A stretch of DNA of 6,519 nt from the NCBI GenBank assembly GCA_013811855.1, contig JACCUL010000173.1:1-6519 (forward strand), in the 5' to 3' direction. This stretch comes from Acidimicrobiia bacterium (lineage in GTDB: Bacteria > Actinomycetota > Acidimicrobiia > Acidimicrobiales > Ilumatobacteraceae). The stretch's first letter is position 1, and each line of letters starts with the position of its first letter. A model generated the notes under the pieces. The model had not been told where the DNA came from and searched no databases. It was given only the letters and a program-made list of their open reading frames with translations. A program made the position numbers and the translations under genes. Positions 1 through 5,777 of this stretch are shown here, piece by piece.

Positions 1-475
1 AGCGGTCGCCGGGCTGGGGGCGCTCGAACGGCACCTGCTCGGCCTGCGGCAGCAACGCCTCGACACGTCCGAGGTCGAGCAGCGTGTAGCGGGTGTCGGT
101 CTGCTGGATGATGCCGGTGACGATGTCGCCCTCGCGGTTGGCGTACTCCTCGAACTTGCGGTCCCGCTCGACCTCCCGGATGCGCTGGCTCATCACCTGG
201 CGGAAGGTCTGGGCGGCGATTCGCCCGAGCTCCTCCCGGCGCGGCGTGTCGTCGCGCTCGTTCACCCAGTTGCCGTCCTCGTCGAGGTCGTAGGCGGTGA
301 ACGTGAAGTCCATGGTGTCCGGGTCGACCTCGACGACGACCTCGTCGGCCGCACCGGGGCGCCGCTTGTACGCCGAGGCCAGGGCGTCGACGAGCACGTG
401 GAGCAACGAGTCCTCCGACAACCCCTTCTCCTGCGCCAGCAGGCGGATCGCCTCGGACATGTCCAAGTTGCTCAT
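1..475 (-). CDS. nusA: Transcription termination/antitermination factor NusA, N-terminal part (3' end outside window)
   Basis: NusA binds RNA polymerase and nascent RNA in the cytoplasm and modulates pausing, termination and antitermination. The visible 158 residues begin MSNLDMSEAIRLLAQEKGLS and read through the RNA-polymerase-binding N-terminal domain (about 1-112). That domain includes the helical stretch ELGRIAAQTFRQVMSQRIRE (82-101). The beginning of the S1 RNA-binding domain follows at about 115 (REGDIVTGIIQQ...LLDLGRVEALLPQAEQ). The S1 remainder, the KH domains and the stop lie beyond the left edge. The ATG at 473-475 was chosen because it gives the usual NusA N-terminus and has an AAAGGA Shine-Dalgarno at 486-491, 10 nt upstream. 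It follows rimP on the same strand after a 97-bp spacer, the normal rimP-nusA operon order. The start codon lies in one arm of a perfect 18-bp inverted repeat, so translation may be controlled by RNA structure. Identity is firm from sequence pattern and context. Confidence 0.96.
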   Translation of the reverse strand, partial: MSNLDMSEAIRLLAQEKGLSEDSLLHVLVDALASAYKRRPGAADEVVVEVDPDTMDFTFTAYDLDEDGNWVNERDDTPRREELGRIAAQTFRQVMSQRIREVERDRKFEEYANREGDIVTGIIQQTDTRYTLLDLGRVEALLPQAEQVPFERPQPGDR

Positions 476-537
476 CGGTGCGCCGTCCTTTCGGGCCACG
501 AGATCGACTGACTGCTGGTGACGGCGCACCGATGAGC
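470..537 (-). promoter_or_regulatory. 18-bp perfect inverted repeat covering the nusA start codon
   Basis: Bases 470-487 and 520-537 are exact reverse complements (GACGGCGCACCGATGAGC in the 3' arm as read in the mRNA), separated by 32 bases. In the nusA transcript the 3' arm contains the spacer after the Shine-Dalgarno, the ATG and the second codon. The last two bases of the AAAGGA motif also fall in the stem, and the rest of that motif lies in the loop. Folded, this would occlude initiation strongly. The repeat is seen directly. A regulatory role is inference, and an assembly artefact or chance inverted duplication is possible. Confidence 0.6.
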
Positions 538-559
538 GAAGACCGTGTCGACGGTTCGC
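536..559 (-). other. Second small hairpin in the rimP-nusA spacer
   Basis: As read in the mRNA, GCGAACCGT and ACGGTCTTCGC pair as 5 + 4 bp around a CGAC loop, with a 2-nt bulge (CT) on the 3' side. It lies 13-36 nt downstream of the rimP stop codon and abuts the 5' arm of the nusA start-codon inverted repeat, sharing two bases with it. The two structures are therefore nearly mutually exclusive at their junction, or could stack. No U-run follows, so it is not a typical intrinsic terminator. Its function is unknown. Confidence 0.4.
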
Positions 560-572
560 TCGCTTCGTTCGC

Positions 573-1124
573 TCACGACAAACCCTCCTTCGTCTGCCTG
601 GCCTTCGCCCCGGTGGTCGGTGCCTTCGGCGTCGGGCCCCACTCGAACACGGTGCGGGCACGGTCGATCTGGTGGTACGGCACGACGCGCGCGACCGGGC
701 CGTCGGGCCCGTCGACGGTCACGGTTGCCGACGTGTCGTCGGCCGCGGTGAGCGTGCCCGTGATGCGCCGCTCGTCGTGGCCGACGTCCGCCAGCCGGAT
801 GGCGATGACCTTGCCGACCTCACGACGGAAGTGCTCGGGCGTGCGCAGGGCCCGCTCGACGCCCGGGCTGGTGACCTCCAGCGTGTAGCGACCGGGCACC
901 GGGTCGTGCTCGTCGAGCTCGCGGGACACGAGCCGGCTGACCAGCGCCAGCGTGTCGAGGCTGACGCCGCTCGCCGCGCCGGGAGGGGTGTCGAGCGTGA
1001 CCCGCAGCATGCCGCCACGGTGCTCGACGTCGTACACCCCGAGGCCCAGGTCGGCGGCGATGGGCTCGACGAGCGCGCGGACGCGCGCCAGCACGGGGCT
1101 CTCCAGCCCGGCCTCGACGACCAC
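573..1124 (-). CDS. rimP: Ribosome maturation factor RimP
   Basis: RimP is a cytoplasmic assembly factor for the 30S ribosomal subunit. The 183-residue product has the usual two-domain plan. The N-terminal alpha/beta domain includes PIAADLGLGVYDVEHRGG (21-38) and LRVTLD (40-45), then the family signature LEVTSPGVERALRTPEHFRR at 82-101. The C-terminal SH3-like domain covers about 104-160 (KVIAIRL...ITGTLTAA...VTVDGPDG...VPYHQIDRART). It is somewhat longer than the roughly 150-residue E. coli protein because of a basic tail at 165-183. The start is GTG (1122-1124), chosen because a strong AAAGGAGG lies 5 nt upstream (1130-1137). A perfect hairpin sits immediately upstream of that site. The stop is TGA at 573-575. 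It is transcribed with nusA. No internal disruption is seen. Confidence 0.95.
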   Translation of the reverse strand: MVVEAGLESPVLARVRALVEPIAADLGLGVYDVEHRGGMLRVTLDTPPGAASGVSLDTLALVSRLVSRELDEHDPVPGRYTLEVTSPGVERALRTPEHFRREVGKVIAIRLADVGHDERRITGTLTAADDTSATVTVDGPDGPVARVVPYHQIDRARTVFEWGPTPKAPTTGAKARQTKEGLS

Positions 1125-1129
1125 ACCGA

Positions 1130-1137
1130 CCTCCTTT
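1130..1137 (-). promoter_or_regulatory. Strong rimP ribosome binding site
   Basis: As read on the minus strand, AAAGGAGG is followed by TCGGT and then the GTG start. The near-perfect anti-16S complementarity and 5-nt spacing decide in favour of the GTG at 1122-1124 as the rimP start. An overlapping out-of-frame GTG two bases upstream is too close to the motif. Confidence 0.75.
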
Positions 1138-1145
1138 CACGAAAC

Positions 1146-1171
1146 GAGGCGTGGGGCGGACCCCACGCCTC
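1146..1171 (-). promoter_or_regulatory. Perfect 11-bp leader hairpin upstream of rimP
   Basis: GAGGCGTGGGG and CCCCACGCCTC pair without mismatch around a 4-base loop (TCCG as read in the rimP mRNA). The hairpin ends 8 bases before the AAAGGAGG of rimP. Only three T follow it (GTTTCG), so it is a poor intrinsic terminator. It is better read as a leader structure: an attenuator half, a protein-binding hairpin or an mRNA-stabilising 5' stem for the rimP-nusA operon. The structure is seen directly; the function is inference. Confidence 0.6.
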
Positions 1172-1208
1172 TCGGTTGCACGTGCCATCACCAACAGAAC
1201 GAGCAATC

Positions 1209-1214
1209 AGCATA
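1209..1214 (-). promoter_or_regulatory. Possible -10 element of a rimP-nusA promoter
   Basis: On the minus strand, TATGCT fits the actinobacterial TANNNT pattern and lies about 38 bases upstream of the leader hairpin. It would place transcription start near 1202 and give a leader of about 78 nt containing the hairpin. No convincing -35 hexamer is visible at 17-18 bp spacing (GACCCT or similar). This is weak support for a promoter in the 225-bp gap between the lipoprotein gene and rimP. Confidence 0.3.
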
Positions 1215-1349
1215 GCGGTGGGGCCGCGGGCAGGGTCCCGGCCCGTCCGTGGCTCGCTCACCAACCAGGTCCGTCGGCGCACCTGATCCGTGACCGAGGG
1301 ATCACGTTGGTGCGAACAACACGCGAGGTCGAGAGAACCGCGAGCGTCG

Positions 1350-2044
1350 TCAGTTCGTCGTCGTCGGCACGGGCGCGGTCGTCGGTGCGGGAAGCGACGG
1401 CTCGGTTGAGTTCGGTACCTGCTGCACTTCCTCCTCGAGCCGTTCGAGGAGCTCCGCCGCGGAAAACCCCTCGACTTCCCGCGCCAACACCAGCTCCCGC
1501 TCGGTCCAGCATGACGCTCGGCGAAGGACGTGCACTGATGATTCGTCGTCGTCCACGATCAGCTCCCCACCCGTGAGCTCGTACCGGCCATCCTGACCTC
1601 GAGACAGACCGCCGATGAGCCTCACTCCCTCCGACAGCGTGTCGTCAGCGTGGCGACCTGAGATCATCTGCCCCTCGGGTCCCGTGAGGACAGTGCTCAC
1701 GAAGATCCGCACGACCTCACCTTCAGAGACGCCGGAGACGGGACGCGGACCCGGGCATCGGCCATCCGCCGCGTGGCCGCTTCATCGACGCTCTCACCGC
1801 CTGCCTCCTCGTAACGCTCAATGATCTTGAATTCACCGATGATGTCGGCACGCTCCACGATCTCGGCGATGTTGCGTGGTGATGGCAACAGGAAGATCAT
1901 CTCGTCGTCCTCAGCGGAGCACATCGTCACCTGGGACGCTTCGGAAGAGCCGTCACCGGGAGCAGAACCCAACTGTTCATCGGATCCACACGCCGCCAGC
2001 AGGACGACCAGTGCGAACATGCAGGCCGGTCGTCGTCTGCTCAT
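1350..2044 (-). pseudogene. Secreted lipoprotein of unknown function, split by an apparent -1 frameshift
   Basis: The N-terminal part (ATG at 2042-2044) begins MSRRRPACMFALVVLLAACG: a basic n-region, a hydrophobic core and a lipobox LAAC with the lipidated cysteine at residue 19. That predicts export and anchoring at the outer face of the membrane. The mature part contains NIAEIVERADIIGEFKIIER. Its frame stops at 1697-1699. The continuation lies in the -1 frame, open from about 1781 down to the TGA at 1350-1352. It reads VSEGEVVRIFVSTVLTG, then YELTGGELIVDDDESSVHVL, then an acidic helix (EGFSAAELLERLEEEVQQ) and a Pro/Thr-rich tail. Restoring one base gives about 231 residues. The ADIIGEF...VVRIFVSTVLTG pattern resembles the beta-rich 'ADVVVxG...xVxxVLKG' domain seen in many secreted proteins, but I do not recognise a named family. 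The ATG overlaps the stop of the upstream metalloprotease gene, suggesting translational coupling. It may be a true pseudogene, a sequencing error or, least likely, programmed frameshifting. Confidence 0.7.
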
Positions 2045-2649
2045 GGCCCGTAATGGCTGTTGATGTGGCTGACGTTGTGAGTGCGCAGATAGGGGTCCCA
2101 GGGGTCCATGTCGTTTCCAAGGCGCATACAGGCAAATCGAGGGTCAGTGACGAGCCACCCATGGCGTTCGAGAGCCGGATGAGTCAGTCCAACTGTGTGC
2201 CCCATTTCATGGCAGGCGAGTGATCGGAACTCGAAGTCCTCTAAGTCGAGGCTCGCAGGGTCGAAGATGACGTGCCAATGCTGCACCTATTCGTGCCGTT
2301 TCCCGTGATGCAGTCGGAGAGCCCGATTGCACCACCATCGAGGTCGACTTCTTGGAACCAAATGTCGACGATAGAGGTGTGACCATCTTGCACGTGCCGC
2401 ATCTCGAGGTCGGTAGAGTCGTACGACGAGCTGGCATTGCTAATTGCGGTCGTGTATGATGATCCGAGCTGCGTGTCCCAGGTGTGGATGTCGCCATCGG
2501 CGAAGCACTTCCCGGGCATTTGAGTGGTAGCACGGATCATCCAAGACATCAGCGAAGTTTGCAAATGTCGGCCTCGGCGCCGAAATCGAGCCCACGCGGA
2601 GTCCGACAGCTCCGATCGCGGCGATCGGGATACGCGGGCTTCGTATCAC
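2041..2649 (-). pseudogene. Secreted matrixin-like zinc metalloprotease (metzincin), interrupted by two apparent frameshifts
   Basis: The C-terminal part carries the metzincin zinc-binding motif HEMGHTVGLTH (within ACHEMGHTVGLTHPALERHG). The three histidines bind zinc and the Glu is the general base. Further on are a likely Met-turn (ACMRLGND) and a typical matrixin ending (LRTHNVSHINSHYGP). Upstream, in a second frame (seen from about 2564 to 2241), lie CFADGDIHTWDTQLGSS, STDLEMRHV and FQEVDLDGGAIGLSDCITG. The first frame begins at a GTG (2647-2649), preceded by an in-frame TGA. It encodes a likely signal peptide (IPIAAIGAVGLRVGSISA) followed by FANFADVLDD. One base too many near 2520-2545 and one missing near 2287-2290 (AATAGGTGCAG where AATAGGGTGCAG would join the frames) would explain the break. 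The repaired product is about 202 residues and ends exactly at the ATGA overlap with the lipoprotein gene. It should be an extracellular peptidase; the substrate is unknown. GC is visibly lower than in flanking genes. Confidence 0.75.
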
Positions 2650-2656
2650 TCAGTGC

Positions 2657-2662
2657 AGAGTA
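2657..2662 (-). promoter_or_regulatory. Possible -10 element for a leaderless metalloprotease transcript
   Basis: On the minus strand, TACTCT (TANNNT type) is followed by 7 bases and then the GTG at 2647-2649. The spacing suits transcription starting at the start codon, as in leaderless actinobacterial mRNAs. No good -35 hexamer is visible. The AAGGGG further upstream is too far away for a normal ribosome binding site. Confidence 0.3.
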
Positions 2663-2732
2663 GCCCCTTCCCGCTCGCTCCTCTCGAGGTCGCAAGCGCC
2701 CACCCAGGACGGCTCGCCCGGCGCACAGTCGA

Positions 2733-2738
2733 TAGCTT
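2733..2738 (+). promoter_or_regulatory. Possible -10 element for a leaderless proS transcript
   Basis: TAGCTT fits TANNNT and ends 7 bases before the GTG at 2746. No Shine-Dalgarno-like sequence precedes that GTG, which supports a leaderless mRNA. The -35 region (around 2708-2715, GACGGC/CGGCTC) is not convincing. The 96-bp region 2650-2745 is a divergent intergenic region serving both proS and the metalloprotease gene. Confidence 0.3.
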
Positions 2739-2745
2739 CCCTGCC

Positions 2746-4503
2746 GTGCTGCGGCTCTCGACGTTGTTCGTGCGGACGCTGCGCGAGGACCCGGCCGACG
2801 CCGAGGTGCCGAGCCACAAGGCACTGGTGCGGGCCGGCTACATCCGCCGGGCCGCGCCGGGTGGCTTCTCGTGGCTGCCGCTCGGGTGGCTCGTCTACCG
2901 CAACGTCGAGCGGATCATCCGCGAGGAGATGGACCGGGCCGGGTTCCAGGAGGTCCACTTCCCGGCCCTGCTCCCACGCGAGCCGTACGAGCTGAGCGGC
3001 CGCTGGACCGACTACGGCGACAACGTCTTTCGTCTCAAGGACCGCCGCGGCAACGACTTCATCATGGCGCCGACGCACGAGGAGATGTTCACGTTGCTGG
3101 TGAAGGACCTGTACTCGTCGTACAAGGACCTGCCGCTCGTCATCTACCAGATCCAGACGAAGTACCGCGACGAGGCCCGACCGCGTGCTGGCCTGCTGCG
3201 CGGCCGCGAGTTCGTGATGAAGGACTCCTACAGCTTCGACATCGACGACGAGGGCCTGGCGGTGTCCTACCAGCGCCACCGGGACGTGTACATCAAGGTC
3301 TTCGAGCGGCTCGGCCTGCCCGTGGTGATCGTCTCGGCGATGTCCGGGGCCATGGGCGGGTCGGCGAGCGAGGAGTTCCTGGCCCCGATCGACGTCGGCG
3401 AGGACACTTACGTGCGCTGTACGAGCTGCGACTACGCGGCCAACGTCGAGGCCGTGCGGGTCCCCCCGCCGCCCGCCGAGGACAACGTGGACGCGCCACC
3501 GGCGGCGGTCGAGGACACGCCCGACACGCCGACCATCGTCACCCTCGTCGACCTGATGAACGCACGCGACGACCTGCGTCGGAGCGATCGGGAGTGGACT
3601 GCGGCCGACACGCTGAAGAACGTCGTCGTCAAGCTGCGCCACCCGGACGGGACATTCGAGCCGCTGGCCATCGGCGTTCCCGGTGACCGCGACGTCGACA
3701 TGAAGCGGCTGGAGGCGGCGGTCCTGCCGGCCGCGGCCGAGCCGTTCGCCGATGCCGACTTCGCCGCTCATCCCGAGCTGGCGAAGGGCTACATCGGGCC
3801 GGGCGTGCTCGGCGTGGCATCGTCGAGTGACATCCGCTTCGTCGTCGATCCGCGGGTCGTCGACGGCACCCGCTGGATCACCGGCGCCGACCGGCCGGGG
3901 CGCCACGTGGTCGGTCTCGTGGCCGGCCGCGACTTCACGCCCGACGGCGTGCTCGACGTCGCCGACGTGCGGGCGGGTGACGCCTGCCCGGACTGCGGGG
4001 GTTCGCTGGAGCTGGCCCGCGGCGTCGAGATGGGCCACATCTTCCAGCTCGGCCGGCTCTACGCCACGGCGCTCGGCCTGACGGTGCTCGGCCCCGACGG
4101 CCAGCAGATCACCCCGACGATGGGCTCCTACGGCATCGGCGTGTCGCGGGCCGTGGCCGCCATCGCCGAGACGACGCTCGACGAGCTCGGGCTGTGCTGG
4201 CCGCGCCAGGTGGCGCCGGCCGACGTTCACGTGGTCGTCGCGGCCAAGCCCGGCTCCGAGCAGTTCCCCGCCGCCGAGCGCCTGGCCGGCGAGTTGGAGC
4301 AGGCCGGGGTGCGGGTGCTGCTCGACGACCGGGACACGGTGTCGCCGGGCGTCAAGTTCAAGGACGCCGAGCTGCTCGGGGTGCCGACGATCGTCGTGGT
4401 CGGCCGCGGCCTGGCCGACGGGGTGGTCGAGGTGAAGGACCGGCGCACGGGTGAACGCCGCGACGTCGCCCTGGCTGAGGTCGTCACCGCACTCAGGGGT
4501 TGA
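2746..4503 (+). CDS. proS: Prolyl-tRNA synthetase, bacterial type with inserted editing domain
   Basis: This class II aminoacyl-tRNA synthetase charges tRNA-Pro with proline in the cytoplasm. The 585-residue product (E. coli about 572) has motif 1 and the N-terminus LFVRTLREDPADAEVPSHKA and REEMDRAGFQEVHFPALLPR. Motif 2 elements are APTHEE (108-113), RDEARPR (141-147) and REFVMKD (154-160). Motif 3 is MGSYGIGVSR (459-468), with the ATP-binding Arg at 468. Between motifs 2 and 3 lies an insertion (about 260-405) typical of bacterial ProRS and related to the YbaK editing fold. It is flanked by two CxxC pairs (C225/C228 and C414/C417) that could bind zinc. The anticodon-binding domain is at about 492-585. 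The open frame extends upstream to 2524, but GTG 2746 was chosen because it yields MLRLSTLFVRTLRE, the standard N-terminus, and upstream sequence overlaps the divergent gene. The reading frame is intact. Its last 11 bases overlap the convergent ltrA-family gene. Confidence 0.96.
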   Translation: MLRLSTLFVRTLREDPADAEVPSHKALVRAGYIRRAAPGGFSWLPLGWLVYRNVERIIREEMDRAGFQEVHFPALLPREPYELSGRWTDYGDNVFRLKDRRGNDFIMAPTHEEMFTLLVKDLYSSYKDLPLVIYQIQTKYRDEARPRAGLLRGREFVMKDSYSFDIDDEGLAVSYQRHRDVYIKVFERLGLPVVIVSAMSGAMGGSASEEFLAPIDVGEDTYVRCTSCDYAANVEAVRVPPPPAEDNVDAPPAAVEDTPDTPTIVTLVDLMNARDDLRRSDREWTAADTLKNVVVKLRHPDGTFEPLAIGVPGDRDVDMKRLEAAVLPAAAEPFADADFAAHPELAKGYIGPGVLGVASSSDIRFVVDPRVVDGTRWITGADRPGRHVVGLVAGRDFTPDGVLDVADVRAGDACPDCGGSLELARGVEMGHIFQLGRLYATALGLTVLGPDGQQITPTMGSYGIGVSRAVAAIAETTLDELGLCWPRQVAPADVHVVVAAKPGSEQFPAAERLAGELEQAGVRVLLDDRDTVSPGVKFKDAELLGVPTIVVVGRGLADGVVEVKDRRTGERRDVALAEVVTALRG

Positions 4504-5664
4504 GCACGGCCGGCTCGGACGGTCGCCAATCCGTCAGCACCATCGAGCAGGCGAGCAGCGCGACGACGATGGCGCTCGCCACGACCGTGACCGGGACCGA
4601 CCCCGTGACGCCGACGGCGACGATGACGGCGGCGCCGACCAGCTTGGGGTAGATCCGCCACCCCCGGACCGCCGTGCCGGTCACGAGCATGATCACCACG
4701 AGCCCGACGAGGAAGAGGGCGATCGGCACGGCGACGGCGACGGCGGCCGCCCGGAGGTCGATGGGGTGTTCGCCCTCGGCGGCGCCGCTCACCGCCTCGG
4801 CGGCGACGTGGAGGCCGGCCCCGACGCGCGGCCAACCCGCCGAAGACGACGGCGTGCAGGTAGCCCCAGCGGAACGCCGAGCGCGGGGTCGGCGCCAGGT
4901 GGCCGGGGTGGTCGAAGTACAGCCACCATGCGGCGAAGGCGATGACGAGGCCGCCGACGCCGACGGCGAACAGCTCCCGGGTCAGACCCCCGGCGTCGAC
5001 GGCGGTCTCGAAGCCGGCCGCCGCCGACAGGATCGACTCGCCGAGCACGATGATCGTGAAGAGGCCGTAGCGCTCCTCGATGTGCTCGGGATGGAAAAGG
5101 CTGCGGTCACCGTGCCGCTCGGCGACACACGGGGATCGCCAGCTCGACGAGGCCCAGGCCGAAGAACACGAACGGGATGGCGTCGTACGGCGTCGCCAGC
5201 GCGGCGACCCAGAGCACCTGGACACCGATGGTCAAGAGCGCGTACCGCAGCGCCCGCGGGCGCTGCTCGGGCTGGTCGCGGGCGACGCGCAGCCAGCTCA
5301 GCACGAGGCCGACGCGCATGATCACGTAGCCGACGACACCGACGAGGAGCTCCCGGTCCTCGACGGCGCTGGCCACGCCGGTGGCGAAGATCAGGGCACC
5401 GGCGATCTGCACGAACGTGAGCAGGCGGTGGCCCACGTCGTCGGAGTCGTGGGCCGAGGCGAACCACGTGAACGTCATCATCCACGCCCACCAGATGCCG
5501 AAGAACATCATCACGAAGCCGAGCACGCCGCCGGCGACGTGGCCGACGGCGATCTCGTGGTGCAGGGCGGCGGCGGCCCGACCGACGGCGACGACGAACG
5601 TGAGGTCGAAGAACAGCTCCAGCGTCGTCGCCGTCCGGTGGTCCTCCTCCGGGTCGCGCACCAC
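4493..5664 (-). pseudogene. ltrA: Low temperature requirement A (LtrA)-family membrane protein, split into three frames
   Basis: LtrA-family proteins are polytopic inner-membrane proteins of unclear biochemical function, named for a Listeria cold-growth locus. The first frame (GTG 5662-5664) begins VRDPEEDHRTATTLELFFDL, the family signature, and holds about six membrane segments, including FVMMFFGIWWAWMMTFTWFA. After AIPV the frame is lost near 5125. It continues one frame over with FHPEHIEERYGLFTIIVLGE and SILSAAAGF, the second hallmark of the family, to RWGYLHAVVFGG. The frame is lost again near 4827 and resumes with VGAGLHVAAEAVSGAAEG and three further hydrophobic segments to the TGA at 4493-4495. 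Removing one base at each site gives 389 residues, a normal full length. The GTG has no visible ribosome binding site. An ATG at 5684-5686 with another one-base shift is an alternative start. It lies downstream of the hydratase gene on the same strand and converges with proS. Confidence 0.82.
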
Positions 5665-5735
5665 ACCGCGCCGTCGTGTGGAACATCACTCGGGCACCCG
5701 CGCCCGACACGAGCGACCGAGCGCCAGCGCAGGAG

Positions 5736-5760
5736 CGGCCACCCTCGGCCTGCGTGGCCG
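5736..5760 (-). other. Small hairpin between the hydratase and ltrA-family genes
   Basis: CGGCCAC (5736-5742) and GTGGCCG (5754-5760) pair exactly over 7 bp around an 11-base loop, 18 bases downstream of the hydratase stop codon. No T-run follows on the minus strand, so a role as intrinsic terminator is doubtful. In such GC-rich DNA a chance match is possible. Confidence 0.25.
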
Positions 5761-5777
5761 GGGAACGCAATGTGACG

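Noticed and set aside
545..575. GAGCGAACGAAGCGAGCGAAC-like motif just after the rimP stop, considered as an interspersed repeat
   Set aside because: GCGA-rich motifs like this recur in some high-GC genomes, but I find only this one copy in the window, so a repeat family cannot be supported.
719..1282. Overlapping open frames on both strands across rimP
   Set aside because: They are Arg/Ala/Ser-rich shadow frames of a high-GC gene; the RimP frame carries the family signature.
1323..1345. Possible terminator hairpin after the lipoprotein gene
   Set aside because: The stem (CGCGAGGT with ACCGCG) is short and bulged and has no T-run, so it is not convincing.
2524..2745. Upstream extension of the proS reading frame
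   Set aside because: The added residues have no similarity to ProRS N-termini and overlap the start region of the divergent metalloprotease gene. The GTG at 2746 gives the standard N-terminus.
2650..4230. 526-codon open frame on the minus strand opposite proS
   Set aside because: It is antisense to an unmistakable prolyl-tRNA synthetase. Its His/Arg/Val/Asp-rich composition is what the GC-rich complementary frame produces, and no domain or signal is recognisable.
4720..4750. Run of CGACGG/GGCGAC units considered as a microsatellite
   Set aside because: It encodes an Ala/Val-rich membrane segment of the ltrA-family protein; the repetition is explained by GC-rich codons.
4227..4826. Downstream part of the long minus-strand frame beyond the ltrA middle segment
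   Set aside because: After WGYLHAVVFGG it turns into low-complexity Arg-rich sequence and then runs antisense to proS, while the membrane protein continues in another frame.
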